In this document: one piece after another, positions 22,906 through 36,250 of the stretch | Layout of the letters: each line of letters opens with the position of its first letter | Numbering within the stretch: position 1 is the first letter of the stretch | Source of the DNA: Combretum micranthum | Lineage: Eukaryota > Streptophyta > Magnoliopsida > Myrtales > Combretaceae | Direction: 5' to 3' | DNA: 64,000 bases | Assembly (NCBI GenBank): GCA_024138025.1 | Contig: JAMXBD010000361.1 | Location: 992,001 to 1,056,000, forward strand | The notes under the pieces: model-generated | Databases searched by the model: none | Seen by the model: only the letters and a program-made list of their open reading frames with translations | Told to the model about the DNA's origin: nothing | Made by a program: the position numbers and the translations under genes

Positions 22906-24539
22906 TAAGTGAAAGGATTATCAATTTTTGGATAAGTAAATGGAATCCTTTTAGGGTCATTGAGAAGATGGCTAGATGGAACATTAGGAAACAGAGTAGA
23001 TGCAATCACTTTAACCTTAATATCGAAAGGCATTGCAGATTAAGAAGGGAATCTAATTGGTTATCTTATAGATGAAAAATTAGAAATAAGTTAGGGAATG
23101 TTTATGTTGATGTTATAGGGGAAGACAAAATAGAATGGACATGGGACATAAAAGCAAAAGAAATTTCTCTTGTAAATGTTTATAAAGCCCATAAGGAGGA
23201 CGAAAGTTTTTAACACGGAGACTTTATGTTAGATTTGAAAGATTGAATTAAAATAAATGTAAAGTCATATAGGAGTAAGACAAGAATGAAAAGAAGACTA
23301 TAGGGTTGCATCTTTACTTTTGTCCTTTGGGGTTTATGGTGTGAATGAAACAAGAGTTTTTGAAAGAAATGGAATTGATCGAAATCAATTGGAGAAGAAA
23401 AACTTAATGGCAACAAAGCAGTAGACTTTTAAACAAACATAAAGGATGCAAGACAAAGGAACTGTTAGATGTAACTGAGAACTCCTAAAAGATCAAATGT
23501 TGAAATTTAATTGCTCTGATACAGTATCTGATTTGAAGATGGCTTGGTGAAAAAAGGCTTAGTTACAGTGTGGTGATTTTGATTAGCAACAATGAGAAAC
23601 TAGCTTTAAGGATAGGGAAATTTATTTTGAACTTTTGCCTTTGGATTATACTTATATTTCCTGCTATGAATCAATTTATGAACTAGATGATTGGACAAAT
23701 AGTCAGGTTGGCTTAAAGCTGGCATTTTTATGACTAATGGAAGTTGTTAATGGATTCGGTTTGCTTGTTATTGTTTTGAATGAATGTTTTTATTCATTAA
23801 AAAAATTTTAAAGAAAAGATTAAAGCAGATTTGTATGGTTTCACCTATCAGTTCAAAACCCATATTAGCTTATGATATCACCCTTCTAGTGAAAGTTATC
23901 AGTTCAATGTATGATGCACCAAATAACTAAAATTGTAGATAATTATTGTAGATGTTTGATTTTGTTAAATGAAAGTGTTTGTTATAAGATATTGTTGCAT
24001 CATACTTTCGATATTCATGAATGAAGCATTAGTTTCTTCATAATAATAATAAAAAAAAAAAAACTAGAAAACTAAAAATTTATAAATTCACATTAAAATT
24101 TATACATCATTTTATCAAAGTGTATTGCTTGAAACTTATGATTTGTAGTTTTAGTGCTATGGGTTAGCAGTGTTGGTAGAATAGATTCATATAATGATTA
24201 TAATCATATTATTTTTTATGTGTAATCTTTTCAACAATGCTTGAACTTGGAGAAAGTGTGTGTGTGTGTACATCCATTAAATTTGGTATTACTCGAAACA
24301 TAATAAGAATAATGGATTATTTCAAAAAACTCAATAGAGATATATCTAAGTTTGCTTAATCCTCTTGTGGATTTTACCCATTGAAACTCATATTTCTCAT
24401 ATATTTTTATCAAATTTGAGATGTTGCCCCTTAATACTTGTTCCATATGGTTTGTAGTGGTGTTAGTGATGAGATTGTGGTAGAGGTTATGTGGTTTTAG
24501 AGGCAGTCATGATAAGAGTGATGATAATGTTGGAGAAGT
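22906..24539. other. Unassigned stretch
   Basis: Moderately AT-rich. A stretch at 22950-23210 (+) can be translated for about 80 residues (ending NVYKAHKEDESF) with stops around it, possibly an old LINE-type or other coding relic, but no family is recognised. A 68-codon minus-strand frame at 23210-23416 has no motif. Confidence 0.35.
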
Positions 24540-25113
24540 GGTGTGCTAATATATAAATGTTGAAATCTTAAAAAAAATAATGGTTTGTATCTAGAATTAT
24601 GCAAGAATTAGGTTTTAAAGACTGGATAAGCCAAGGAATGAGTAAAAGATGAAGGTAAAGCCTATTTTAATGAGAGTAAGCTAGTTGTTAATGAATGGTG
24701 ATCGAATGCCTAGAGCCATTGACCACTATAAGCTATAGTCGATTGTCTAGGGCCATGGTCTCAACTTTCCAGTGCTATTTGATGTATGCTATGTTTTGTG
24801 TGTATGGGTGTTATTAAGTGGTTTAGGTAAAGTCTACTCTAAGTTATATATACCCTAGGGGCCACAATTGTGGAAGTATTTCTCTAAAGATGTCATGAGA
24901 ATCATGTATCATTATATAACATTAATGGATTGTTTGTAATCTTACCGGTGGTTTTTAATTTATACTCTTTTAGTATTTTCCACAATCAATCTTGTGTGTA
25001 ATTTTCTCTATTTTTCTATTTACATACCACTTGTATATTTATTCTAAAATTCACAAAGATAATTTAGAGTAGATACATAATGAAGTAGTGTTTAGGTTAT
25101 GTGTTGTCCCAAT
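24540..25113 (+). mobile_element. Probable copia-type LTR remnant
   Basis: The stretch ends GTTGTCCCAATAAA directly before TTGGTATCACC (25117-25127), a degenerate initiator-Met primer site. CCATGGTAGCTAAATG follows at about 25167, similar to the start of many copia gag genes. A TATA-like TTATATATACCC near 24845 could be its promoter. The left end is not fixed, and no partner LTR was found. Confidence 0.4.
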
Positions 25114-26420
25114 AAATTGGTATCACCTCAAGGTTGAAGCTAGTATTAGTAGAATTCGATTGAAACCATGGTAGCTAAATGTTGAAATCGAGGTAATAGA
25201 TTAGCTAGAGCTTTAGTGGTACAATGCAACCTTGGTTGTTAGTGTGTTCTAAGAGTTGATGGTGACACAGAAAGAATGAGAATTTTAATATAAACCACAT
25301 ATCGATGTGTGGAGTACAATTCCAAGGAATTTAACTAGGACATAAATTTTGGTGATAGCAAGTCAGATTTAGAAGTAAAGTTTTCTAAGGTAGTGGGTAG
25401 AGATCTTGCTAAATCGGAATGATAATGTAGTGATAGAAAAATTCATAGAGATGGTTGTTGGATATTTGTAATAATTTAAATATGTTTTATTGTGTTTTAA
25501 AATTGTGTGGTGTAGGTATAACCTATAGATAAAGACAATGAGACCCTAATTGGGATAATTATGTAATATACTCGCAAGTCATATGATTTGTTGATATCAA
25601 GTAGCTTTGACTGTTCTAAAGGTGTCTATATGCCCATATTCTTCTTTTAAAAGTTGTGTAAAACTAATGTCAAATGTAGGATGGTAAGAATAGTGCAAAT
25701 AGTGATATAACAATAACTAAGTCAAAGAATGATATGTTATTACTTGATTCCAATGGATTGATGATTTTTATGAGCATATTCCATGTAAGTTCCATAGATA
25801 CTTCTTTTGAGTGTGGAGATTGAAGAATCATATTGTGGGAATGAGGGTAAGAACTCAAATGAAAGTGAGAAGGTCATAGAATAAGAAATGAAAGATGCAC
25901 CAATTGTTTTTTCATGTAGATGCATACCTAATTAATGAAGACTAGTCAATTGTTATTATTAAACAATACCAATAGAATCACCAAAACATATTATGAATAA
26001 AGTGCTCCATGTTATTCAATTACATTTATTTCTTGATTAGCTTTTAGAGACTAGTTCTATTGATATAGCATGCAATATAACATTGGTACAAAGTGCAAGT
26101 GTACTTAAGCATTTGGTTTTGCGGGATCATGCTTGGATTTTGTAATTATATCTAAGCTATTAAAGCATGTGATGGAAATCTTGTAATGAGATTCAAAGGT
26201 AAATTCCTCTTTAGGAGAGGGTAAGATGTCCCCATTCAAGAAATTGTAAAATGGGGCCAAGAGAAAACTCTCTAAATAAGCTATATATGAACTTTGGAAT
26301 TTAGAAGAACGAAAATTTAGTTAAGCCCATATGATTTACTTGTATTTTTAAGAATCAATCTTTATGAAATATTGCTAGAAAGTAGTAGTCACTCGATTTT
26401 GTTAATGCAGCTGCATGACT
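25114..26420 (+). pseudogene. Weak copia gag/internal remnant
   Basis: After the primer-like site the sequence opens with a gag-like start at about 25167, then an AT-rich region whose translation is broken everywhere. A QKNDMLLLDSNG-like fragment near 25720 might be a protease echo, but I could not identify a domain with confidence. No integrase or reverse transcriptase motif was seen. It is kept as a low-confidence remnant because of its position behind the primer site. Confidence 0.25.
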
Positions 26421-27300
26421 GAGCCCTTACTAAGAGCAAATCAATGTTAAAAAAAAAAAAAAAGAAGGGGTTATAACAACTTCAAAAGAGATTCAAACGT
26501 CTCTTTGCAAACTAGTCACTATGTTTTGTAGCAATGGAAGAGTAAAGGAAAAACAACAATAGCCTTTTTCTTTCTTTCTTTTTTCCTTTTTTTTTTTTTC
26601 ACAAAAGAGCATGTAAATACATTATGTAGTAAGATATATAGAGAGCTGCTAGCGAGTAAAATTATCATATTAATCTCATTTATCAAATTTACTCCCTCTT
26701 GTATGTAAATAAAATTGTCATGATTTTAGAGAAAGAACGTACAAATGATTCTTATAAACCTTATTCTTGAAAAGACATTTAGTGGTCATACGGACTAGGG
26801 AGCCAATAGAACATTATGTTATCGAGTTTGATCATCTTATCCCTTCTGTATTTATTATTTTTTTCCATCAGAGTTTATTGTTTAATAATTCTTATTAAGT
26901 TAGAATCAAGGTTTTTTTTGTTCTTTTTTCCATTATTGAAGCCATATAAGTTATACAATTATAATGTCAACAAGGCAGCTAGAAGGGAGATGATGAAGTG
27001 AGCCAAGCATAGATTGAATAAAGAGTAAAGGCTTTCTACTTAACTCTCAATAGAAGCTTAAGTCGACCTCAACTAAGGACTTAAACAGGCAGCCCTAGCT
27101 ACTCAATTGGTTGCTCTTATAGCCTCAGTCCTACTTTGTCTATTTTAATAGATTTTATGGATTCACATGTGTAGATGGCAAAATCTAGATTTTGTCTCTT
27201 AAAAGTCTAGTAGTGACTTAGGTTTAACTCTTTAGGCTGAGTGATAGGGCCTAAAGAGCCAAGCTTTTATGAAATTAGGATAACTAAAGGAGACTTAGCA
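26421..27300. other. Unassigned stretch with poly-A and poly-T runs
   Basis: Contains an A run near 26450 and a TTTC/T run near 26570-26600. No coding sequence is supported. The frame 26816-27001 is AT-rich hydrophobic sequence with no domain. Confidence 0.45.
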
Positions 27301-27567
27301 TGTCATGCCTCAAAGGTACCCTTATCATAATAGCTCATTGTATGCGTTTTTAACATTTCAAGAGTAATAATTATTCACTCTTTAACCTTAAAAAATCTAT
27401 ACTAGATGTTTCTCATGATAAGTTACTCAAAGGAGAATTTAAATTTAACATAGAATTAACTACAAAATAGTAATTATTGATAGTAACTAGATGAGGTTTT
27501 ACAGTCCAACATATAATTAAGTAAAGCTTACCACATGGCTCCATATTTTACAATTAGACACACACAA

Positions 27568-27601
<34 letters not shown>

Positions 27602-28700
27602 TATATAATCCACACATAACACTTTTCTCTTATGTGATTCTATACTTAATCATATCTACCAACTTATGCTATAATAGTGACTCACATAAGGCAGTTCAGA
27701 ATCTACTAAAGCTACTTGAGGATACAAGCTAGATGGATCATGTAAACCATAAAAACTGAGGGGGTATAAGCTACTATTGCTTAGTGAGGTTCCTCTCTCA
27801 TATTATGCAACATGCAAGTATAATCAAGTTATCACACATTAATGATTGCATGAAATCAAGCATATGTATGCAACAACATATACAACTATCTAGAAACCGT
27901 ATGCGGTTAGGATTATAATCCCCCTCCTTGACCTCAAGTTAGGAAGTCCTATCCATTCATATAAATATTTTGTCAACCGAGGTGCTAGCATCCAATTTAT
28001 ACTTCATTTCATAAATTTAATACTTATATACCATAGGGCCTTTAAATTGAAACAAATAATAATAAATAAAATAAAATAAATGTTTCCTTAGATAGGAATG
28101 TAGCTATGTGGTGCATCTTTAATCAACCACACCCCCAAGTAATGAATCCCCGCACAAGACTCTAATCATAGATGGCACTTCCTAGTAGCAATTAATTTCT
28201 AGAGGTCAAAGTAAGGTATCATTGAATACATCACTCCATGGGCTTTATGCATCATCACAAGTGTTGACAGTCTTCGATATGTAATTAAAAATGCTATGCA
28301 TGTCCCATTAATTTTATAGCCAACATAAGTATTAATTTTTTTAATTATTAGGTGATCATCCAATTTCTTAGACATAAGCAAAATGCAACATAGAGTTTCA
28401 TTCACATAATTTTATCATTGGTTGAAATTAGGACGCTTTACATAATTGGCAAATCAAGTAATCACAAGCATAAACCCCAAAAATCCCCATGCCAAATCAA
28501 ATTATCAGTTGAATTATTCCAAAACACTAAGTTAGCTATTTTACAAGCACAAACAAGCATAATAATTATCGAGGGTAACTCACCCATTTATTACACTTAA
28601 TTGTAATAGTATTTAGGTGTTGATTGGATAAGCAATCTTCAAGGTCCATATTAACTAAATACACCCTTTTGCTCTTTTTAATTGAATTTTTTTCCTAGAG
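27301..28700 (-). mobile_element. Partial copy of the long-LTR family
   Basis: It starts TGTCATGCCTCAAAGGTACC, matching the start of 59564-63127 (TGTCATGCCCTGGAGGGTACC). Further landmarks in the same order are GCTTAGTGAGGTTCCTC (near 27778), a CATATGTATGCAA tract, AAACCGTATGCGGTTAGGAT (27895) and GAGGGTAACTCACCC (28570). The typical GGGGTTTACA end was not found, and TAGCA (27296-27300) has no partner at a likely end. The copy is therefore truncated or rearranged on its right side. The right limit given is approximate. Confidence 0.5.
27558..27604. repeat. (CA)n(TA)n microsatellite
   Basis: A CA run with one interruption passes into a TA run inside the partial long-LTR copy. Confidence 0.9.
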
Positions 28701-30984
28701 GCTAATGAGGTGAATTTATATATTTATTTACCTATTTAGCTAGTACAATTCATAATTTCCCTTGTAAGTGCTATTTTTCATAAGGGAATTATAATTCATT
28801 CAAGTCCAAACTTCATACGTACATATTATGTTTATGTATTAGTAGTTGTATTCTTTTGTCCATATAATAAACACAAACGTTTTCATGTCATACCAATAGT
28901 GACTATAAATTGGTATCTTTGTATCTCTTTTAATTTCTTTCCACGAATGCTCTTGTTAAAATTTTATGACCATTTGAGGTAATGATAATCCTTTATGTTG
29001 ATTTGATTAATCAACAAAACAATAAATTGACTTTTCTGTCTTTTTTTTTCTCTCTATAAATGTATGTACTACTTTAATTTTATTTTTATTTTTGCCTCAT
29101 CTCTTATTCACTTAGCATATTTATCTATATATCTATATATATATATAGAGAGAGAGAGAGAGATTTTTTCTAATCCTCTCTTATGCACAATTATTTATTT
29201 AATCACTTCTAAATGAATTTAAGTTAAATGATTTTAAGCCTACACTATCCCAATAATACAAATATGGTATATATATATATATGTATGTATTATAAATATA
29301 TTGACTATCACACTTATCTCTAAGTACTGGAATTGATTTTGAGTAAAAATATTATTTATTTATTTGAAACAAGTACTAAAAATAATATTTATTTATTGCC
29401 TTGAAGTTGCTGTGTATATCTCCCCACTTGTGCTGCTACTCACTCAAAAAATTATAAGGGATATGGAATATGGAAAGTTTTTGTGTGAATGAATGAATTT
29501 TCTTTTTTCACCAAGGTGAACTGTGAAGGTCGGTGTAACAGTACAAATGATCAGGCTGTTTCCATTTATATTCCTTGGTTAATGATCATGTGTGCGGAAA
29601 TCTGGCAAGATCTTAGAGCATCTAATGCTTTGTTACACCTGATTGGCTAAGTCCTTAGGAGATACACTCTCCTTGGGAAAATTATGGGGCTCATTATTAA
29701 TTTTAACAAAACCGGTTCCATTATCCTAATTCAACGGCTCACATCATACTATCGAATCATTAAAATAATTAATATTCTTATTACAATATTTATTTCAAAA
29801 GTTACCTTATGGAAATTTACAATTAATGCTATACTGTTCATTATTATTATCCCAGAGAATGTTTTCATATATATATATATATATATCTTTAATATTAATA
29901 ATAATTTACTTATTACAACAATAAAATTTACTCGTGGTTCATGGATAACTTCAAAACAATCCATTAACATAACACAGTAAGTCCACTTCCTATAATATTA
30001 CAACTTCAGTATTAAACTGTTAAATTAGGCATTATTAGGTGAATGATTGCTCAAAGGTTAGCAATGTGGGACAAATCTCTTGTGCTCTCACCCAACCCAA
30101 CGAATGTATTTGTTGAGACAAGCTTTGCTGGAGTCTCAGGCTTAATATCAGTATTAATAGTACAACCCACTTTGTAAGGTCTTCAAACAGTCAAATTATG
30201 AGCACCAATATTTAACATTTTGACGGTTATTATAGGCATCTTAAGTGCGTAAGGGAATTGAAAATTTTATTTCCCATGGTCGTATCGAAACTGTAGACTT
30301 AAACTATTAACATTTTTTTTTATGTTCACATTATTTATGACAAATGTTAAGTGGTGCAGGTACCCTTTATTTGGTAAATGTTGCAACTTTGTAAATAACC
30401 TGGACATTTAAACTTGATTTACAATACCTTTGATGGGGAAATATCATCTTTTTTTGGTTAGTGGTTTAAATAGATGTAACATATACTAGAAAAATTAGAT
30501 GTATGCTTTTTGTATTGTTCTTGTAATGGATAATATACATTTTAAGCATTAATAGCTTGTTCACTTCGCTTTATAGAATAAATGAAGAATGAAATTCTAA
30601 TTCCGAGGAAATGTAATAGGGTTGTAATAACTATTGCACGAAGGGTAAAACAAATGATCATTGAAGTAAAAGGCATAATATTTATAATGTCCCTATATTT
30701 ATTACAGAAAGATGAAAATTATATAAGTGATATTTTTAAAATAGGGCATTTATGATAAAATTGAAAAATAAAACATTAAATTATTTATCATTTTATGTAA
30801 TAATAATTCATTGAATTGTTATTCCCCTTAAGTGAATATCATAATATCAATTTTGCATCAAACGAAGAGAGTTTTCATGAGAAAGCCAACTATGTAATTT
30901 TATTAAAATATTCTGTCAAGATTCACAGATTGATTCACCATTGCATTATTGGTGCAAAAACTAAGGTAAGCTTGTTTATATTAA
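28701..30984. other. Unassigned AT-rich stretch
   Basis: It holds small TA/GA runs (29138-29163, 29264-29286, 29866-29886). The overlapping opposite-strand frames at 29684-29980 and 29749-29970 reflect AT-rich low-complexity DNA. Nothing is recognised. Confidence 0.45.
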
Positions 30985-31220
30985 AGTTAGCACCACAGCC
31001 ATCTAATCTAAATGCTTTAACATGGCATCAGAGCAGAAGGTCAAGAGTTCGAATCTTTACATGCTCACTACAGCCCCATTAAAAATAAAGTCCTCTACTT
31101 GATAGGCTTTTGTTAAAATCAAAATCTTAGCCCACAAGTGAGGAGAGTGTTATAGAATAAATGTAATAGCCCATGCCATATCTATAAGTTTAAGATTTTA
31201 GACTAAATGGCTATAGTGCT
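30985..31220. mobile_element. TRIM-like / LTR-derived inverted fragment
   Basis: TGGCATCAGAGC (about 31023-31034) resembles an initiator-Met primer site. GTGAGGAGAGTGTTATAGAA (from 31138) looks like a polypurine tract followed by an LTR start (TGTTATAG). The roughly 110-bp distance between them would suit a terminal-repeat element in miniature. The outer arms, GTTAGCACCACAGCCATCTA at the left and its diverged inverse before CTAACC at the right, are inverted rather than direct, so the copy is rearranged. Confidence 0.35.
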
Positions 31221-31880
31221 AACCTTAACTATCTAGAGTAAGATAGCTATACCTCTCTCTACAAGGAAGACTCATCCGTCTCTATTTTTTTTATTTATTT
31301 TTTCCCTCAAAATAGAATATGTCTCATTAATTTTTAACACATGCATTGAAGCATTAATGGTTTGATTAGTTTCCATTGTGTTCTGTCGGGTTCTTCTATT
31401 GTTCTCTTTTACAAATGGTAAGTAGTTTATTAAGAATTTAAAATTTATTTAATCTTAGTTATTTCCTTAACTAGGTAATAAAGCATTGATTTTTATGAGT
31501 TCTTGCCATAGTTTGATTAGTTTCCATTAATAATATGTTGTCTCTTTTAGTTACAGTTAGCAGATATTTTGAAAGTTGGAAGCTTTGTGGCCAATTGTTT
31601 CATTTCAATGTTTGAAGTCCAGGGTTAATTTTTTTTTTTTTTTTATCTATATGTTTTCCCGATTCTAGTGTTGTTTGTAAAATTAATTTATTACTAAATT
31701 ACAAACACAGTGTAATTTCCAGTGTTGGAAGTCTAAGCATAATAATTTTATCAAACAACTTCGCTATGTGCATAGTAAAAGTGAATGTCGTGCATCTAAA
31801 TTGAAACTGAAGCATTACAACAATCTTGCATGGCAGTTCGTGGAATGAAGAAACTAGAGTGAGTAGCCACAATAGAAATT

Positions 31881-31956
<76 letters not shown>

Positions 31957-32168
31957 AGCTGAATGGTTACTGGCGGAGAAAAGGAGGTCTCAAATTGGTA
32001 ATGTACTAAAATCAAGCCTTCTATATATTATCAACTACAGGAGTAATATTTGAAAAAATTTGAATTGGTAGAAGGTTTGGGGATAAGAATGGACTTCAGT
32101 GGGTTTTTGAGATGATTGGTTCATGATATTAAACTATTTATATTATATTATATTAAATTATATTATAT

Positions 32169-32200
<32 letters not shown>

Positions 32201-35099
32201 TAAGTGGTAGTGATCTTATGCTATATATGCCTTGGTACACTATTATGACCTTTACTATAATATCATATGACATGTGGTCCTGTTGAATATTCTCTTTATC
32301 AAAATAATACTAATGGCACTAATAATCATATGTGCCAACTAGATTGGTTTTCAAGCATTTTAATTTACTAATAATTTAACATGTTACCCATAAATATATA
32401 TATGTAATTTTTTTTTAAATAAGGAAAATTATATAATTTGTTTATATACAACCTCATATTGCTAGGGTATATGACTAATTAAATTTTTTTTCATAATTTT
32501 ATTATTACTATCATTATTATTATTTTCCATCCTTAAAAATTAAGTCATCACATGACATAGTGGGCTTAGAGTAAAGATCATTGAACCGGACTAACCCATC
32601 CAATCTTTACCTTTCTCAAGGAGCTCATGCATTTAAAGAGATCTTCCATAAGCTAAAGAGCCTATGAAGAAATCCATTATTAGGATAACTTATTTCACTC
32701 ATTGATGGTAATTCGATCCAATAGACATCATCAAGAACCAAATTCTATAAATACCCAAAGGTCCTTCTCATTTAGAGATCTAGAAATTGACAAAATGTTG
32801 CTGTACTGCCAAAATATTATAAGCGATCAAATACAGCTCAAAGCTAAGAACACACAACCTCTTCTCTAGAACAATAGGGTTGATGCTATATAGCTCTTCT
32901 ACTTGTTACCAATGCATTCAAACTCCCTAAGATTGCATGCTTCTCCTTCCCACCTTATCTCTCTTAGCCATTGCTTACATATGTTTCCACATCACTCATT
33001 TGAGATCACATGTAGTATGAGACGTATATTGCACACAATGAACGCTGCAATCGAATCCACCCCACTATAACATGTATTCTCTTTTTTTCTCTCTTTTTTC
33101 TATTTTTACATCATCTTTTCTAAGTTATTTAATTTATCTACTATCTTGGTCCTCAAAGAAAGCTTGGTAAGTAATTCACTAAATGAATATTCCATAATAA
33201 ATGTTGATTGGTGTTTTTATCATTCATAATTTTTATGAATCATTCCACGATAATGAAAAATACCTATAATTGTCAACCTCTTGCAAGATTATGCCAAACA
33301 AACATTATGTAACACTTGTGCATCATACGGTATTTCATGTAACGTAATTATCGCCTATACTACAAGTCATATCACTTTTCACACTAATCATTACCTAATT
33401 CATTTTATAGATTAATGAATCATATCCCTCTCAATAGCTTACCTAGTATGTTATTTGAATACCACAACTTTAAATCCCTAATCATGTTCTTGAACAATTT
33501 GTGGTTTAGGTCATTATGCGTGTATATGTTAAATAATGCAAATTTAAGTTAAAATGGATAGTTATAAGTTTGTCTTAAATTTGTGCAAGACTTAAGTTTT
33601 GAAGCAAGGATAAGTAAAAACAATGAATAAATAGATAAGATAAAGCATGTTTTGGTAACTAGATGCTGGATGCTAATAAGCTCCAAGTAATTTGCTTAAG
33701 GTTGGCGTTTGAGTATTAAAGGGCAATAGTTGACTACCAACAGGCATTGGTTAATCTAGGTTGCTTGATTGCTGAACTATTTTGGTGCATGACAGTATTT
33801 TATGTTATGCCTTTTAGTTGGTTAAGTTATTCCTTTCTTTGTGTTAGACATCTTATATAATACTGATTTTTTCATTAACTATTTAAAATATTAATATCAT
33901 ATTTGTTCTTATCATTAACATTGATTTCTTCTAGGTAGGTATGGTAAATGAGTCACGATATGTGAAGGAGAGCTGGCGATCATACATGATTAGCATAGCA
34001 CATAAGACACACAAGCTAAGAACAAAAGGCATGAGTACGCATGGCACATCATATGACACATAAAATTGGTTGGTCGGCACAATACGGCATGCAACCACTT
34101 AAACTAGAACACGAACCTTTGTTCAAAAGAATGTCAATTAAAAAGTTTTATCTTGTTGTATGAGATATTTAATTAATATGATTTAATTTGTTTAAATGAT
34201 CTAATATTACTATAATTTATTTTTTAGAAATAATTTCACTTGCTTTAACAAATTAACCTAAAAAAAAATAATTAAGATAAATAAATGAATTTTTAATGTA
34301 AAGTGAATTTATTAAATTTAAATTTGAAGACTAATCCTATAGGCTACAATTTATAATTTATTATGTACATTATAAAACTGTTTTAAAACTGACACTAAAT
34401 CATGATAAAATCTAAATAATAATTAAATTAATGAATTTATCAAAACTTTTAATTGCATTTTTAAAATACTATGTGAGTTAATCGAAAATAACAACTTAGC
34501 AAATTGTAATTTCATAAATGACATAATGCATTTAGATTAGCTAAAAGTTTAACTTTTATTAATCATTATCAAAACTTTTTACAATCACAAAATAAATAAA
34601 CATATCATCATTGAGTATACCCCTCTATCTTGACTCTCGACCATCACAACCTAAAATCCCTCAGCCTCACCCTACTGATTTGTCTTTGCTCGTGCCTAGA
34701 ACTATGGTGGTGACAAAGACCCCCGGTCCCCATCCCCATGTCAATATCCTCGAGCCACCAAACGTGTGGGTCTCCATGATTTTTTTCCTCGACATCTACT
34801 TAGTCCTTCAAGCACACACATGCTTCCATGGTTTTTGATTTTAACCTATGGCGGTATGGATCAATGACCTACTTACCTAAACCGAAATCTGACTTTAACG
34901 AAACCATTAAATTCAGAGGAGTCTAAACATCCCATGCCACTACTGGAAAGTACCGGCATCATGTGTGTTATCTTATTCCACCAACCAAAGTCATTGAAAT
35001 CATCCTTCCTCTCTTCTCCTCCTTCCTCCTCAAACGACTACACCTCATATATTAACATGTTACTATAGATTTCTCAAAAACTCCCATGGTTTTTCCTAT
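31221..35099. other. Unassigned stretch with microsatellites
   Basis: It contains a (TG)n(AG)n compound repeat (31880-31952) and an AT/ATATT run (32136-32203). At 34590-34920 a slightly GC-richer patch holds a 75-codon frame with no recognised domain. No gene can be supported. Confidence 0.4.
31880..31952. repeat. Compound (TG)n(AG)n microsatellite
   Basis: A TG run of about 12 units is followed directly by AG units with one interruption. A 75-codon frame across it is an artefact of the repeat. Confidence 0.9.
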
Positions 35100-36250
35100 A
35101 CCATTGGCAATTTGTTTGTTTCTCTTAGGAAACCCCTAAGACAAGTGACTTCAAGTATGCTATGCTTAGGATGGTTATGGAGCTATCCAATCATGATACC
35201 AATATAATTTTTTTAGTAAAGGCATTGCTCCCTCATTGAGGCTTTTAGCATCATCACACAAACATTCTAGTAAAGTTCCTTAAAAAATTATTTAGTTGCA
35301 TGGAACATGTACCATGGATCTAGCATTGTTGCAATATTGTAAAGTGGTGGAAAGGAGACAAATTAGTCTCAAAGTTTGCCTACCATCGCATACACAATGA
35401 AAGCTAGTCCAGGTTCATAATGGCACCAGCCTAGCATGTCTAATATGTGAACCAAGTGCGGAAGTACACGGCCGCTTATAGGGTAGTAGTAACCAAACTA
35501 ATGCTCTATTGGTTCTATGAAGGCCTTGAGGATCTCTTTAATTGCATACATTTTTTTCCAATCCCATTCATCTATAAGAACAATGTTCAGATTAGTGAGG
35601 TTATGCAAAGTTATACAAATGAGTAATAGTCTTTCTAGCCTTCAGTATTTAAGGGAGCATATTAAATGTACCACTTGATTTTGCAATCAAGCAAAGGTAC
35701 ATTTGCCTTTATATTGTAGGCCTTGCAAAACTCTAAATACCACTGTTTATAATCCTTCGAAGCATGAAGAGAGTAGTTGATTGCATTTTGTGTCTTCTCT
35801 ACATACGTGCTTAGGCTGCAAACTTCAAAGCCTGCATGTACTGCCAAATTTAGTACATGCTAGGCACATAAGATGTGGAAGAACTTCCCATCATAGATTG
35901 GGCTCAATGCTTGCCTCAAATGACAAAAAGAAGCAATGTTGTTGGACGCATTATTGTACGATATGCTAAATATGCTTCAAACTCATGCAAATGGAGAAAG
36001 TCGAGGATATTCTAAGCAATCATGAGACCAATATCAGCTTCTTAAAACGGTTGGAAAGCAACAATGAACTTTTGGAACAATCAATTATCATCAATACAAT
36101 GTGCAATAACACATATATAGCTGTCCTCAAGTGCTTGCTGTGAGGACTTTCATATGTGTATGGTAAGTGAGATGTTGCACAAGCATAACCACATATCTTA
36201 TATGAACCAAAATAGAATGTTGTAATCAACTTAAAATTTCAATTATCTTA
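35100..36250 (-). pseudogene. hAT-family transposase relic
   Basis: Read on the minus strand, pieces of a plant hAT transposase appear in order: YESPHSKHLRTA (about 36150), a CHLRQALSPIYDGKFFHI-like segment leading to NLAVHAGFEV (35830-35900), EFCKAYNIKANVPLLDCKIKW (near 35670), KKMYAIKEILKAFIEP and SGRVLPHLVHILDMLG (35400-35590), and FPPLYNIATMLDPWYM (35290-35360). LDPRYK-like motifs and the position of the HxLNL-type segment are typical of the family. Stops and shifts separate the pieces, so it is dead. Neither the C-terminal dimerisation block nor terminal repeats were found. Confidence 0.6.

Noticed and set aside
29684..29980. Overlapping opposite-strand frames at 29684-29980 and 29749-29970
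   Set aside because: Low-complexity AT-rich sequence with a TA run; no domain on either strand.
31023..31075. tRNA gene or SINE head around GAGTTCGAATC
   Set aside because: A B-box-like GTTCGAATC is present, but no A box or cloverleaf; primer-site and polypurine signals fit an LTR-derived fragment better.
31826..32053. Frame with CVCVCV and RERERE repeats
   Set aside because: Pure translation of a TG/AG microsatellite.
34590..34920. Organelle DNA insertion in the GC-richer patch
   Set aside because: No recognisable chloroplast or mitochondrial gene sequence; composition alone is not evidence.
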